Assembly (NCBI GenBank): GCA_945897805.1
Contig: CAMDFX010000008.1
Location: forward strand, 1-64,000
DNA length: 64,000 nucleotides
Source of the DNA: Chryseobacterium gleum
GTDB taxonomy: Bacteria; Bacteroidota; Bacteroidia; Flavobacteriales_D; Crocinitomicaceae
Direction of reading: 5' to 3'
How positions within the stretch are numbered: the stretch's first letter is position 1; the number at the start of each line of letters is the position of its first letter. This document shows, piece after piece, positions 25,360 through 35,723 of the stretch. Below the pieces are notes generated by a model, which was given only the letters and a program-made list of their open reading frames with translations, made no database searches and was not told where the DNA came from. The position numbers were made by a program, and so were the translations under genes.

Positions 25360-26025
25360 ATGAAATTTAAAGCTATTCTTGCTTCTGCGTTAGTTATTGC
25401 TGCGTTAGCTAGTTGTGTAAAACACGAAATTATTCCGGCTCCAGAGCCAAAAGTTGAATTGGTTTGTCAATTTATAGGCTCCATTGATAACACTAATGTT
25501 GAATGGAATCAAAATGTAAGTGGTTTTTACTTGGAATCAAGTAAGTCTAAAGTTGTTCCACCTTCAGGATTATCAACAGCGGTTTATTATTCAGAAATTA
25601 AATCTTCTGAAAATTTAAGTGCGATGCGTTTAAATATTGGTCAAATGAAATGGGATGCCAACGTAACATCTGATCCAGATTTAAATGTTTTTAATTCGTT
25701 TTTCGCTTCAAATATGATTCCTACTTACACGCTTGGTGCAGTTTTAACCCCAACAAATACCGCTGGCTTTGAGGTTGCGTTTAGAGATGGAAACGGAGAT
25801 ATTTGGACGACTAAAGATACCGATCCTAACACAATTGAATTCACAAATATCGTTCAAGAATCTGATAAAACTGGAGACTACTCGAAATTTGTGGCAAATT
25901 TTGATTGTACAGTGTACCACACTTTCATGTACATAGACAATATTATTTCGCCTCCAGATACAACTTATGTAGAGGAATCTCTTCCTATCGTTAACGGAGT
26001 GTTCAAAGGTTGGTACAAAAGATAA
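25360..26025 (+). CDS. Lipoprotein of unknown function
   Basis: This 221-residue protein has a lipobox at AALASC (Cys19), so it is exported and lipidated. The mature part is beta-rich, Thr/Ser/Asn-rich and has few charged helices (LDNTN, GFYLESSKSKVVPPSGLS, FEVAFRDGNGDIWTTKD), like small surface lipoproteins of Bacteroidota. No domain is recognised. It is transcribed alone, with a TACATTTG promoter element upstream and a terminator downstream. Confidence 0.72.
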   Translation: MKFKAILASALVIAALASCVKHEIIPAPEPKVELVCQFIGSIDNTNVEWNQNVSGFYLESSKSKVVPPSGLSTAVYYSEIKSSENLSAMRLNIGQMKWDANVTSDPDLNVFNSFFASNMIPTYTLGAVLTPTNTAGFEVAFRDGNGDIWTTKDTDPNTIEFTNIVQESDKTGDYSKFVANFDCTVYHTFMYIDNIISPPDTTYVEESLPIVNGVFKGWYKR

Positions 26026-26048
26026 ATGATATTCTTTCAAAATATATT

Positions 26049-26081
26049 AATGCTGTTCATTTTTTTGGGCAGCATTTTTTG
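26049..26081 (+). terminator. Rho-independent terminator
   Basis: AATGCTG (26049-26055) pairs with CAGCATT (26070-26076), followed by TTTT. It lies just after the lipoprotein gene. Confidence 0.8.
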
Positions 26082-26110
26082 TATTCTAAAGTCATAGAAA
26101 AATAGTTTCA

Positions 26111-26800
26111 ATGAGTCACGTTTTAAAAATAGCCGTTATTGGAGATTTTAATTTCACTTACAATGCGCATCATGCTACCAATCTGGCATTGGATCATGCG
26201 GGAAGATTTTTGGAAATTGAAGTCAATTACTATTGGATAAAACTGGCTGAAGCGACGCAATTTAAAACACATCAATTTCAAGAATATGATGGGATTTGGA
26301 TAAGTCCAGGTCCATTCAAAAATATCTTTTTTCTTTCAGGAATTATTGATCAAGTTTTGCAATCAAAATTACCCACTTTTATCACGGGAGAAGGTTTTAA
26401 ATCTTTGATTGAAGTGCTCATAAATCGCTTTAATCTCAATCCTAATGGCGAAAAATTGATTTCAGACAATCTGGTTGAAGGCGATCAATTTGAACGTGTG
26501 GAAATTGTTCCAAATTCTGATGCGCTCATTAAAATTTATGAAAATCATTCAGCTGTAGAATTGTCTTCCGCAAGATACAGTTTGTATCCGCAATTAATAC
26601 ATCATTTATTAGATGAATTAATTGATATTGAAGGTTATAATCAATTTGAAGAAGCTGAAATTGTCAGTCTGAAAAAACACCCTTTCTTTGTTGCTTGCGG
26701 TTTTTGTCCCCAGATTTCCTCGACGCGTGAAATTCCGCATCCTTTGGTTTATACTTTTGTCAAAGCGTGTGCTGAAAAACAAAATATTACAGTAGATTAA
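26111..26800 (+). CDS. Class I glutamine amidotransferase-like protein without catalytic Cys
   Basis: This 229-residue protein resembles CTP-synthase C-terminal-region-related proteins: KIAVIGDFNFTYNAHHATNLAL, EYDGIWISPGPFKN, and the end HPFFVACGFCPQISSTREIPHPLVYTFVKA. The usual nucleophile loop (G-T-C-G-G-F-Q) is replaced by T-G-E-G-F-K at residues 92-97, with no cysteine. It is therefore unlikely to hydrolyse glutamine and may be a binding protein. Its stop codon directly abuts the stop of the convergent rnhA. No pyrimidine gene is adjacent. The family call is moderately sure and the loss of Cys is seen directly. Confidence 0.72.
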   Translation: MSHVLKIAVIGDFNFTYNAHHATNLALDHAGRFLEIEVNYYWIKLAEATQFKTHQFQEYDGIWISPGPFKNIFFLSGIIDQVLQSKLPTFITGEGFKSLIEVLINRFNLNPNGEKLISDNLVEGDQFERVEIVPNSDALIKIYENHSAVELSSARYSLYPQLIHHLLDELIDIEGYNQFEEAEIVSLKKHPFFVACGFCPQISSTREIPHPLVYTFVKACAEKQNITVD

Positions 26801-27289
26801 TCAGAATAATTCGTTTTTTTGCTCGGATTCTTCAAAAAAAGTATCGACAATTAAATTTTGAGATTCAGCAGCATTTACAGCCAAAACATCGCACCTTTCA
26901 TTTTCTGAGTGACCATTGTGTCCTTTGATCCAAAAGATTTCTATTTTCTTGAATTTTGCGTGTAATTTTAAATATCGCAACCACAAATCAGGATTCTTTT
27001 TGTCTTTAAATCCTTTCTTTTGCCAACCAAAAACCCATCCTTGCGCAATGGAATCTACCACATATTTAGAATCTGAATAGATTTTTATAGGATATTGATC
27101 TGATGTCAAGGCTTCAAGTCCAACAATAAGTGCCAACAATTCCATTCTGTTGTTGGTAGTGCGTTTAAATCCTTGCGAAAATTCTTTTTCTTTACCTTTG
27201 TATCTTAATATTGTACCAAAACCGCCAGGTCCTGGATTTCCTTTGGCGGCGCCATCAGTAAAAATTTCAATGCAATCTTGCTCAATCAT
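26801..27289 (-). CDS. rnhA: Ribonuclease HI
   Basis: This 162-residue enzyme cleaves the RNA strand of RNA-DNA hybrids, removing R-loops and Okazaki primers. The catalytic carboxylates are all visible: Asp12 in IFTDGAAKGNPGPGGFG, Glu in NNRMELLALIVGL, Asp in IYSDSKYVVD and Asp in NERCDVLA. IKGHNGHSEN is the conserved basic/His loop. Length is normal (E. coli 155). The gene abuts the convergent amidotransferase-like gene and lies 21 bases downstream of the OmpA-like gene on the same strand, so both may share a transcript. Confidence 0.97.
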   Translation of the reverse strand: MIEQDCIEIFTDGAAKGNPGPGGFGTILRYKGKEKEFSQGFKRTTNNRMELLALIVGLEALTSDQYPIKIYSDSKYVVDSIAQGWVFGWQKKGFKDKKNPDLWLRYLKLHAKFKKIEIFWIKGHNGHSENERCDVLAVNAAESQNLIVDTFFEESEQKNELF

Positions 27290-27310
27290 TTTTTGCGTTT
27301 AATCTTTGAT

Positions 27311-28216
27311 CTACTTTTTTCTTTCATTTAGCAATTGCATAATTTCATCCAATTTTGGAGAAAGTATGATTTCCGTTCGGCGATTTTTGGCTTTTCCTTC
27401 CGCTGTTTCATTGCTTGCTTTGGGAGAAAACTCCCCTTTTCCTGACGCAGTTACTCTTTTTGGAAGCACTTTGTATTCTTCTGATAAAATGCGCACAATC
27501 GAAGTCGCTCGGCCCACGCTTAAATCCCAATTATCCTTGTAAATCGCCGTTTTTATTGGGTCGTTGTCTGTATGTCCTTCTATTAGAATATCGATGTCTG
27601 TATTTTTTTGCAATACATCGGCCAATAATTTCAGTGCTTGTTTTCCTTTGTCTTCAACAGCAGCGCTGCCAGATTTGAAAAGTAATTTATCAGACAATGA
27701 AACGTACACTTTCCCATTTTTGATTTCAACAGAAAGTTCATCAGATTTGAAACCCAAAAGGGCTTTTCTCAATACATCATTTAATCTATTGGTTATTGAA
27801 TCTTGTCGAGAAATAATGTTTTTCATCTCCTTCAAAGATTTCTCTCTTTCTGAAAGTAATTTTTCTTTGTTGTTCAATTCATCCGACTTCATTTTCAAAG
27901 TAGCGCTGTACTTTTCTGATTGAGATACATTTTCATTAAACAATTCATTGTATTTTCCTTGAAGGTCAGATTTTTGGTTTTCCAGTTCTTTGGTTTTTAT
28001 ATCTAAAGTTGAAATTTGCATCAATAAAGTATCCTTGTGCGCATCTTTCAAAGCATTCATCCTGCAAAGGGAATCTCTCTCCAAAGTCAACGATTTCATT
28101 CTTTTGCTGCCTTTCAGTTTACCTGGAGGCGTTTCACCACATTTGTAAATTGGCGCGCAAGCAAAAAGCAAAACGAGTGAACTTAAGACAGTGGAGTATC
28201 GAATAAATTTTTTCAT
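27311..28216 (-). CDS. OmpA-family lipoprotein with coiled coil
   Basis: This 301-residue lipoprotein has a lipobox LLFAC (Cys20). A long coiled coil covers about residues 45-150 (LDIKTKELENQKSDLQGKYNEL, KMKSDELNNKEKLLSEREKSLKEM). The C-terminal OmpA/MotB domain binds peptidoglycan, with LFKSGSAAVEDKGKQAL, DILIEGHTDNDPI, NWDLSVGRATSIVRIL and NRRTEIILSP. It tethers the outer membrane to the cell wall. It lies between murI and rnhA on the minus strand, six bases after murI in genome order. No barrel is present. Confidence 0.92.
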   Translation of the reverse strand: MKKFIRYSTVLSSLVLLFACAPIYKCGETPPGKLKGSKRMKSLTLERDSLCRMNALKDAHKDTLLMQISTLDIKTKELENQKSDLQGKYNELFNENVSQSEKYSATLKMKSDELNNKEKLLSEREKSLKEMKNIISRQDSITNRLNDVLRKALLGFKSDELSVEIKNGKVYVSLSDKLLFKSGSAAVEDKGKQALKLLADVLQKNTDIDILIEGHTDNDPIKTAIYKDNWDLSVGRATSIVRILSEEYKVLPKRVTASGKGEFSPKASNETAEGKAKNRRTEIILSPKLDEIMQLLNERKK

Positions 28217-28221
28217 ATTTT

Positions 28222-29049
28222 CTAATTTAATTTAATATGTTCTGCAAGAATTTCTTGATTTAAAAACAAAGAGGCATTTTGACTAAAAATTGCTTCATTC
28301 TCAGTCGTTAAGTATCTTGTTGTTCCAGTTTTTGAACATTTTTGGTCAATTTCTGGATGGCGCGTTAAGTAATTTTCCAATTTTTCAGCGATGATTGCGC
28401 CTTGAGCAACGATTTGCACATTTTCAGGAACTATCGATTGGATGTAATCTTTTAAAATAGGGTAGTGGGTGCAAGCCAAAATAATCGTATCTATTTGGTT
28501 GTCTTTTTCTAGCAATTTTTCTACATCTTCTTTAATGAGCATTTTTCCTGCTTCAGAAAAGTGTTTGTTGTTTTCAATCAATGGTACCCAAATCGGGCAA
28601 GCGTGTTGACTTACAATTGTATTTGGTGAAAACTTCCCTATTTCAATCACGTAAGATTCCGATTTTACTGTTCCCTCAGTCGCTAAAATTCCCACATGAT
28701 TTGTAATGCTGTATTCACCAATGGCCTCTGTGCTTGGTCTGATTACACCTAAAACTCTTTTTGTTGGAAATAAATTTGGTAAATCTTTCTGCTGAATGGT
28801 TCTCAGCGCCTTTGCAGAAGCCGTGTTGCAAGCTAAAACCACTAATTCACATCCTTGATTGAAAAGATATTCCACCGCTTCGAGTGTAAATTCATACACT
28901 ACATCAAATGAACGAGGTCCATAAGGCGCGCGCGCATTGTCACCGAGGTATAAAAAATCGTATGCAGGAAGTTTTTGTTGCAATTCAGCCAATATCGTCA
29001 AACCTCCATAACCAGAGTCAAAAACACCTATAGGATTGAGTTTATTCAT
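28222..29049 (-). CDS. murI: Glutamate racemase
   Basis: This 275-residue cytoplasmic enzyme makes D-glutamate for peptidoglycan. The two catalytic cysteines are Cys74 (VLACNTASA) and Cys193 (ILACTHYPIL), with His195 following and Asp11-Ser12 in the N-terminal FDSGYGGLTIL. Length is normal. It is transcribed from the minus strand downstream of the ompH pair, from which it is separated by a terminator, and upstream of the OmpA-like lipoprotein gene. The neighbourhood ompH-ompH-murI is conserved in many Flavobacteriales, so all three serve the cell envelope. Confidence 0.97.
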   Translation of the reverse strand: MNKLNPIGVFDSGYGGLTILAELQQKLPAYDFLYLGDNARAPYGPRSFDVVYEFTLEAVEYLFNQGCELVVLACNTASAKALRTIQQKDLPNLFPTKRVLGVIRPSTEAIGEYSITNHVGILATEGTVKSESYVIEIGKFSPNTIVSQHACPIWVPLIENNKHFSEAGKMLIKEDVEKLLEKDNQIDTIILACTHYPILKDYIQSIVPENVQIVAQGAIIAEKLENYLTRHPEIDQKCSKTGTTRYLTTENEAIFSQNASLFLNQEILAEHIKLN

Positions 29050-29074
29050 TTGCCAATTTCTTGGTTAAAATTAA

Positions 29075-29103
29075 TAAAAAAAGGCGATCAAAATGACCGC
29101 CTT
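29075..29103 (-). terminator. Rho-independent terminator after the ompH pair
   Basis: On the minus strand AAGGCG pairs with CGCCTT around a GTCATTTTGAT-type loop, followed by seven T. It separates the second ompH gene from murI. Confidence 0.85.
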
Positions 29104-29123
29104 CAAATTATGAATTCAATGTT

Positions 29124-29642
29124 TTATTTAGTTTTTGTTTCTTCAGCATCCAAACGAAGTAATTCAATTAATACTTCAGCTGTTAAATCCATTCCACCTT
29201 TGAAGTAAATTGCTTGAGATTCATCAATGATGTAATTCATTTTCTTTCTTTCAGCAACAATGTCAACCGCTTTTTGCATTCTTTTCAAAATTGGCGCATT
29301 CAAGTCATTGCTCATGATTGACATTCTTTGTTGCAAATCCTGCTCCAAAGTTTGCAATTCTTGTTGTTTCTTTTGCAATCTTTCTTCCTCATACTGACGC
29401 ATTACTGGGCTCAATTTTTCTCTTTCAGCCAAGTATTTATTATACGACTTTTGAAACTCTGCTTCTTTGTCTACCAATTCTTTTTCACCAGCAGCACCAA
29501 ACTCTTCTAAAGTTTTAATTGCTCCCTTTCTTGAAGGTAATGTATCCAACAATTTAGATGAATTAATATGTCCCATTTTCACTTGTGCATTCAATGCCCC
29601 GGCAGACATTATAACCATCAACGCAACTAATAACTTTCTCAT
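29124..29642 (-). CDS. OmpH/Skp-family periplasmic chaperone, copy 2
   Basis: This 172-residue protein has a signal peptide (MRKLLVALMVIMSAGALNAQ). The mature part has the Skp pattern: VKMGHINSSKLLDTLP, a long charged coiled coil (about 55-125) and the closing strand KKMNYIIDESQAIYFKGGMDLT. Skp/OmpH trimers hold outer-membrane proteins unfolded in the periplasm and deliver them to BamA, encoded in the same cluster. It is 10 bases downstream of the first ompH. The two copies are divergent, so probably an old duplication with possible specialisation. Confidence 0.93.
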   Translation of the reverse strand: MRKLLVALMVIMSAGALNAQVKMGHINSSKLLDTLPSRKGAIKTLEEFGAAGEKELVDKEAEFQKSYNKYLAEREKLSPVMRQYEEERLQKKQQELQTLEQDLQQRMSIMSNDLNAPILKRMQKAVDIVAERKKMNYIIDESQAIYFKGGMDLTAEVLIELLRLDAEETKTK

Positions 29643-29652
29643 GTTTCTTTTT

Positions 29653-30192
29653 TTATTTTTCTAATTTTTCTTTAACACTGGGTTTCACGCCCATTTCTTT
29701 CAATACATCGTCACTTAAATCAAATTTATCGTCGGCATAGACCAAATTGCTTTGGTTTGCTTTGTCGAAGATGAAACTGAAATTTTTATTTGATGCCACT
29801 TTTTGCATCGCTTCAAACACTTTATCTTGAATTGGTTTTATCAACTCTTGTCTTTTTTGAAAATAATCTCCAGAAACACCAAATCTCATTTTTTGCATTT
29901 CCATCGTTTCTGTTTCTAATTTTTCAATTTCTTCAGAACGCTTCTTTTTTTCTTCGGCAGGAAGCAGAACTTCTTCACGAGCAAAAGCTTCTTTTTTCTT
30001 TTTCAATACATCGTATCGGTCTTCAATTTCCTTCGTCCATCTTTCAGCCAATTTATCCAATTTGGCCTTGGCTTCAGAATATTCCGGCACCTTACTTAAG
30101 ATGTAGTCGGAATCAATGTAGCCATATTTCTGAGCAGAACTGACAAATGATGTGCCAAAAATTAAAAGTAAACCGAAAATGTATGTTTTCAT
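29653..30192 (-). CDS. OmpH/Skp-family periplasmic chaperone, copy 1
   Basis: This 179-residue protein starts at ATG 30192, giving a proper signal peptide (MKTYIFGLLLIFGTSFVSSAQ); an in-frame upstream start would add nine unlikely residues. The mature protein begins KYGYIDSDYILSKVPEY, has a Lys/Glu-rich coiled coil (about 40-115) and ends with NFSFIFDKANQSNLVYADDKFDLSDDVL. It should act as a trimeric chaperone for outer-membrane proteins. It lies between bamA and the second ompH, in the conserved order uppS-bamA-ompH-ompH. Confidence 0.94.
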   Translation of the reverse strand: MKTYIFGLLLIFGTSFVSSAQKYGYIDSDYILSKVPEYSEAKAKLDKLAERWTKEIEDRYDVLKKKKEAFAREEVLLPAEEKKKRSEEIEKLETETMEMQKMRFGVSGDYFQKRQELIKPIQDKVFEAMQKVASNKNFSFIFDKANQSNLVYADDKFDLSDDVLKEMGVKPSVKEKLEK

Positions 30193-30259
30193 AATTTTAT
30201 TTTGCAACAAAAACGCCAAATATAAGGATTTTATTGTGATTGAAAAAACGACTGATTAA

Positions 30260-32833
30260 TTATAATTCACCTAAGTTCATCCCGATAGTGAAATTTAACT
30301 TTCCGTAGTACCCTTTTTGAGTGATTCCTATATCTGAGGCTTTTCCATAACCTGATGCATTTGGATCCAATTTATCAAAGCCCCAACCGTAATCTAATCC
30401 AAGCATTCCGAACATAGGTAAGAAAACGCGGATACCAACGCCCGCAGACCTTTTCACATTGAAAGGGTTGAATTTGGCTAATGTTGGAAATGTATTTCCC
30501 GCTTCTCCGAATCCAAGCACATAGAAAGTAGCTTGAGGGTTTAATGAAATAGGATAACGCAATTCAAGCGTATATTTGGCAACAATAGGATCTCCTGAAG
30601 TATTAGAAAGTGAATTATCTTCATATCCTCTCAATGCAATGATTTCACGACCACCAAATTGATTTACACCAGTTAATCCGCTTCCTCCCATGTTGTATCT
30701 TTCGAACGGAGAAAGTCCTTTTGCTTGCTTGTAAGCGCCCATGAAACCAAAACCAATTCTTGGCATCAAGACTAATTTTTTGTCGTTTGTCAAAGGGAAA
30801 AACCATTCTCCTGTAAACTTAAGTTTGTAATATTCTAAGTATTTGTAACGCTCTTGTGCTGTTTGCGTTGAATAGTCTACCCCTTTTTCAAAAGCAGAAT
30901 ATGGAAGCGAACCCTTAGCAGTGAAAGTCAAATGTGAACCTTCAGTTGGATAAATTGGTACGTTTACAGAATTTCTTTGCAACACATATTTCAAACTGAT
31001 GTCATTGGCATATCCAGTGCTTAGATTAGCGAAAATGGCATAATTGCTCACATCGTAATATTGGTATGCCAATTCATAGTAGGCACTGAAATAATCATCT
31101 GGAATTTTCTTACGACGCCCCAATCCAACACCTACACCGGAAATCCCTACTCCACTGTAATTTTCATTTGATCTTGCCAATCCAGTAGATGAAAACGCAG
31201 TATGGTTTACCCAAAAAGAAAATGAGTTTGGTTTTTTACCTCCCAACCATGGCTCGGTGAATGAAAAATTGTAACCTTGATAAAATCTACCATTTGTTTG
31301 ACCACGAATAGAAAGTCTTTGTCCATCACCTGAAGGAAGTGGCGACCATGAACCTTTTTTATTTACGTTTTTCAAAGAAAAATTATTGAAAGTCAATCCC
31401 AAAGTTCCAATCACACGACCTGCTCCATAACCTCCTGAAAGTTCAATTTGGTCAGAAGATTTTTCTTCTACTGTTACTTCTAAATCCACAGTTCCATCTT
31501 GCGGATTTGGAATGGGTACAAATTGAAGCGCTTGGTCATTGAAATAGCCTAATTGTGACAATTCTCGTTGTGAACGAATAATATCATTTCTGTTAAATAA
31601 ATCGCCAGGCTTGAATCTCAATTCTCTTCTGATAACGTGCTCGTTTGTTTTTGTATTTCCTTTGATAATGATATTTTTATTTCTTGCTTCTTTTCCTTCA
31701 ATAAGTCTCATTTGGTAAGAAATGTGATTGTCTTTCACGTTTTTCTCTACCGCATTGATTTGAAAGAAAAGATATCCTCTATCCATGTACAAAGATGAAA
31801 TATCTCTTCCATCTTGGCTCATGTTTAGTCTTTGATCTAGTAATGTTTTGTTGTAAACATCGCCATATTTAATACCAAGAATTGTATCTAAATAGCCCGT
31901 TCTAAATTTGGTATTTCCAATCCATTCAATGTCGCCAAAGAGATATTTATTTCCTTCCTGAATCACCATTTTGATGGCTAGGTTTTTTTCATCTTTTTGG
32001 TAAACAGTATCAAATGAAATGGTTGCGTCTCTCAATCCGATAGCGTTGAATTTTGCAAGCAAAGCCAATTGGTCTCTTTCATAAGCTGATTGAGAGAATT
32101 TCGATTTTTTGAATACATGCCAAGGCGCTTTCTTTTTAGTGTCTTTCATCGCCATTTTCAATTTCCAAGTAGGAATGGATTCATTGCCTTCAATCACTAG
32201 TTCGCCAATTTTAACTTTTTTCCCCTTGGTGATATTGATTAAAAAGATTTCAGAATTGTTCATCAAACTGTCTGCTTGTCTCTTGATTTCAACGTTGGCA
32301 GCATAAAATCCTTTTTCTCTAAAATATCCTTTGATTCTATTTTGAGTAGTGAAAACCAAGTTTTCTGTAATTGTTTTTCCAGAATAAAGTGAGATTTCTT
32401 CTCTGATTTTATCTGCTTCTCTTTTGTTTACACCTTTAAATTTGAATCTTGAAAGTTTTGGTCTTGGTGAAACTGCAATTACAAGGTAAATGATACCTGC
32501 AACTTCTTTGTCAGCATAAATTTCTACATCTGAAAATATGCCTTCATTCCACAAGTTTTGAATGGCTTTAGAAATTTTTTCACCAGGAATATTTATGCTT
32601 TGTCCTTGACGCAAACCTGCGATTAATTTAATTGCTTGGTGGTCATAATTGTCTGCTCCCTCGATTCTGATTGGACCGATTTCATATTCTTTTGGTTCTT
32701 GAAAGTTGATTGCAGTACCACCGCCAATTGAAGTAGGTCCGGTTACTGTTTTTAATGTGTCTGTTTGACCAATTGCATTGAATTGAAATAGACAGTAAAA
32801 ACAGCATATAGAAAGCTTAAAAAAATTATTCAT
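30260..32833 (-). CDS. bamA: BamA, outer-membrane protein assembly factor
   Basis: This 857-residue outer-membrane protein inserts beta-barrels. A signal peptide (ending NAIGQ) is followed by POTRA domains over about residues 50-450 (VNKREADKIREEISLYSGKTIT; KKAPWHVFKKSKFSQSAYERDQL; EHVIRRELRFKPGDLFNRNDIIRSQRELSQLGYF). The C-terminal Omp85 barrel includes EIIALRGYEDNSLS, related to the conserved VRGF loop, and ends NFTIGMNLGEL. The length is normal. It is five bases downstream of uppS and upstream of the two Skp-like chaperone genes that supply its clients. Essential housekeeping function. Confidence 0.96.
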   Translation of the reverse strand: MNNFFKLSICCFYCLFQFNAIGQTDTLKTVTGPTSIGGGTAINFQEPKEYEIGPIRIEGADNYDHQAIKLIAGLRQGQSINIPGEKISKAIQNLWNEGIFSDVEIYADKEVAGIIYLVIAVSPRPKLSRFKFKGVNKREADKIREEISLYSGKTITENLVFTTQNRIKGYFREKGFYAANVEIKRQADSLMNNSEIFLINITKGKKVKIGELVIEGNESIPTWKLKMAMKDTKKKAPWHVFKKSKFSQSAYERDQLALLAKFNAIGLRDATISFDTVYQKDEKNLAIKMVIQEGNKYLFGDIEWIGNTKFRTGYLDTILGIKYGDVYNKTLLDQRLNMSQDGRDISSLYMDRGYLFFQINAVEKNVKDNHISYQMRLIEGKEARNKNIIIKGNTKTNEHVIRRELRFKPGDLFNRNDIIRSQRELSQLGYFNDQALQFVPIPNPQDGTVDLEVTVEEKSSDQIELSGGYGAGRVIGTLGLTFNNFSLKNVNKKGSWSPLPSGDGQRLSIRGQTNGRFYQGYNFSFTEPWLGGKKPNSFSFWVNHTAFSSTGLARSNENYSGVGISGVGVGLGRRKKIPDDYFSAYYELAYQYYDVSNYAIFANLSTGYANDISLKYVLQRNSVNVPIYPTEGSHLTFTAKGSLPYSAFEKGVDYSTQTAQERYKYLEYYKLKFTGEWFFPLTNDKKLVLMPRIGFGFMGAYKQAKGLSPFERYNMGGSGLTGVNQFGGREIIALRGYEDNSLSNTSGDPIVAKYTLELRYPISLNPQATFYVLGFGEAGNTFPTLAKFNPFNVKRSAGVGIRVFLPMFGMLGLDYGWGFDKLDPNASGYGKASDIGITQKGYYGKLNFTIGMNLGEL

Positions 32834-32838
32834 GCAAG

Positions 32839-33585
32839 TTAAATTAGTTGTTCGGATACTTGGCCGAATCTTCTTTCTCGGTTTTGATATTCAATAACTG
32901 CTTTGAAAAGATCTTCTTCTCTGAAGTCTGGCCAAAGCACGTCTGTGAAGTAAAATTCTGTATAAGCCATTTGCCAAAGCAGAAAATTGCTCAATCTTTG
33001 TTCACCGCTTGTTCTGATGAGTAATTCTGGATCAGGGAAATGTTGTGTATTCATTTCCTCGTTGATTAACTTCTCATTGATTTCAGAAGATTTCAGAATT
33101 CCATTTTCTACTTTCACGGCTAGGTTTTTTATCGCCTCTGTGATTTCCCATCTTGAACTGTAGTTCAAAGCAAGAATCATATTGATGGTGGAGTTTTGCG
33201 CCGTTTTTTCCTTAGCAATTCTCAATTCGTCTTGGCAATCTTGCGGCAATCCGGCAATATCTCCTATGCTCCACAGTTTTGCGCCATTTTCATTCATGGC
33301 GGGCACTTCGTTGGAAATAGTTTTAACCATCAAATCCATCAGTCCTTCCACTTCATCTTGCGGTCTGCCCCAGTTTTCAGTTGAAAAAGCATAAAAAGTT
33401 ACATATTTCACACCAATTTTTTTGGCTGCGCTCAGCGTTTCTCTCACAGAATCTACACCAATAGAATGACCGAACAAGCGCTCTTGACCTTGTTTTTTTG
33501 CCCATCTTCCGTTGCCATCCATAATAATGGCAATGTGTTTTGGCGATTTTGTTAAATCAATTTGAGAAAATATATCCATGCACAT
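32839..33585 (-). CDS. uppS: Isoprenyl transferase (undecaprenyl diphosphate synthase)
   Basis: This 248-residue cis-prenyltransferase makes the C55 lipid carrier for cell-wall synthesis. The family signature is clear: HIAIIMDGNGRWAKKQGQERLFGH with catalytic Asp23, FYAFSTENWGRP, ALNYSSRWEI, and the substrate-binding FPDPELLIRTSGEQRLSNFLLWQMAYTEFYF. The start may be ATG 33585 or the one two codons later. It is first in the cluster uppS-bamA-ompH-ompH on the minus strand, with a terminator for atpC shortly upstream. Confidence 0.97.
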   Translation of the reverse strand: MCMDIFSQIDLTKSPKHIAIIMDGNGRWAKKQGQERLFGHSIGVDSVRETLSAAKKIGVKYVTFYAFSTENWGRPQDEVEGLMDLMVKTISNEVPAMNENGAKLWSIGDIAGLPQDCQDELRIAKEKTAQNSTINMILALNYSSRWEITEAIKNLAVKVENGILKSSEINEKLINEEMNTQHFPDPELLIRTSGEQRLSNFLLWQMAYTEFYFTDVLWPDFREEDLFKAVIEYQNRERRFGQVSEQLI

Positions 33586-33662
33586 AAGAACTCTTGAGAG
33601 AACGAATTTAATGAAAGAATAGTATGTCTGACAAAAAAAATGAGTTTTTAAGACCTACTTTA

Positions 33663-33699
33663 ATAAAAAAGAGGGAAACGGTTACCCAAATCCCTCTTT
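33663..33699 (-). terminator. Rho-independent terminator after atpC
   Basis: On the minus strand AAAGAGGGA pairs with TCCCTCTTT across a 14-base loop, followed by T residues. It ends the atpD-atpC unit. Confidence 0.9.
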
Positions 33700-33717
33700 A
33701 TATCTGTTATGTTCTGC

Positions 33718-34005
33718 TTATTCAGCAAGCACAATTACTTTATTATTTAGCATTTCAACAACGCCACCTTTGATACCAACTCTGATAATTTTAGGATTTT
33801 TATCTTCTTCGATCAATGAACTTGACTTTTCAGTTCTTTCGAAAGCTTCGTTCAAATCAATTTTGATAATTCCTTTTCCTAAAGCAGAAATAATAGGAGC
33901 ATGGTTATTCAATACCTGAAATAACCCATCAATCCCTGGAAATTGAACTGCTTCAACATCTCCAGAAAAAATTTTTGTTTCAGGTGTTACTATTTCTAAA
34001 TGCAT
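33718..34005 (-). CDS. atpC: ATP synthase epsilon subunit, short form
   Basis: This 95-residue subunit of the F1 sector has only the N-terminal beta-sandwich (MHLEIVTPETKIFSGDVEAVQFPGIDG, FQVLNNHAPIISALGKGIIKI, GVKGGVVEML-like strand). The C-terminal helical hairpin that gives auto-inhibition in E. coli is absent, as is usual in Bacteroidota. It follows atpD by 38 bases and is closed by a terminator. The other ATP synthase genes are not in the window, consistent with the split arrangement common in Flavobacteriia. Confidence 0.95.
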   Translation of the reverse strand: MHLEIVTPETKIFSGDVEAVQFPGIDGLFQVLNNHAPIISALGKGIIKIDLNEAFERTEKSSSLIEEDKNPKIIRVGIKGGVVEMLNNKVIVLAE

Positions 34006-34043
34006 TTTAAATTATTTTAATTTACAGAAACAAAATCCAAAGA

Positions 34044-35576
<1,533 letters not shown>

Positions 35577-35588
35577 TCAATTTGGGCG

Positions 35589-35620
35589 CAAAGATAATCG
35601 TTTTATTTTTATAGCGCAAT
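35589..35620 (-). promoter_or_regulatory. Promoter of atpD-atpC
   Basis: On the minus strand ATTG (35617-35620) is followed after 20 bases by TATCTTTG (35589-35596), matching the TTTG-N17-23-TAnnTTTG consensus except for the first base. The atpD ATG lies 36 bases further on. The best promoter match seen in the window. Confidence 0.75.
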
Positions 35621-35670
35621 CTAAAAGAGAATATTTAATTCAATTATTCACATTTTTTCCACTAAAAAAC

Positions 35671-35705
35671 AAAAATCCCCGACTTTTCAAAAAGTCAGGG
35701 ATTTT
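35671..35705 (-). terminator. Rho-independent terminator after the second tonB
   Basis: On the minus strand AAAATCCCTGACTTTT pairs with AAAAGTCGGGGATTTT with one wobble, followed by further T residues. It lies between the tonB paralogue and the atpD promoter region. Confidence 0.9.
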
Positions 35706-35723
35706 GAGTTATTAAAATTAATT

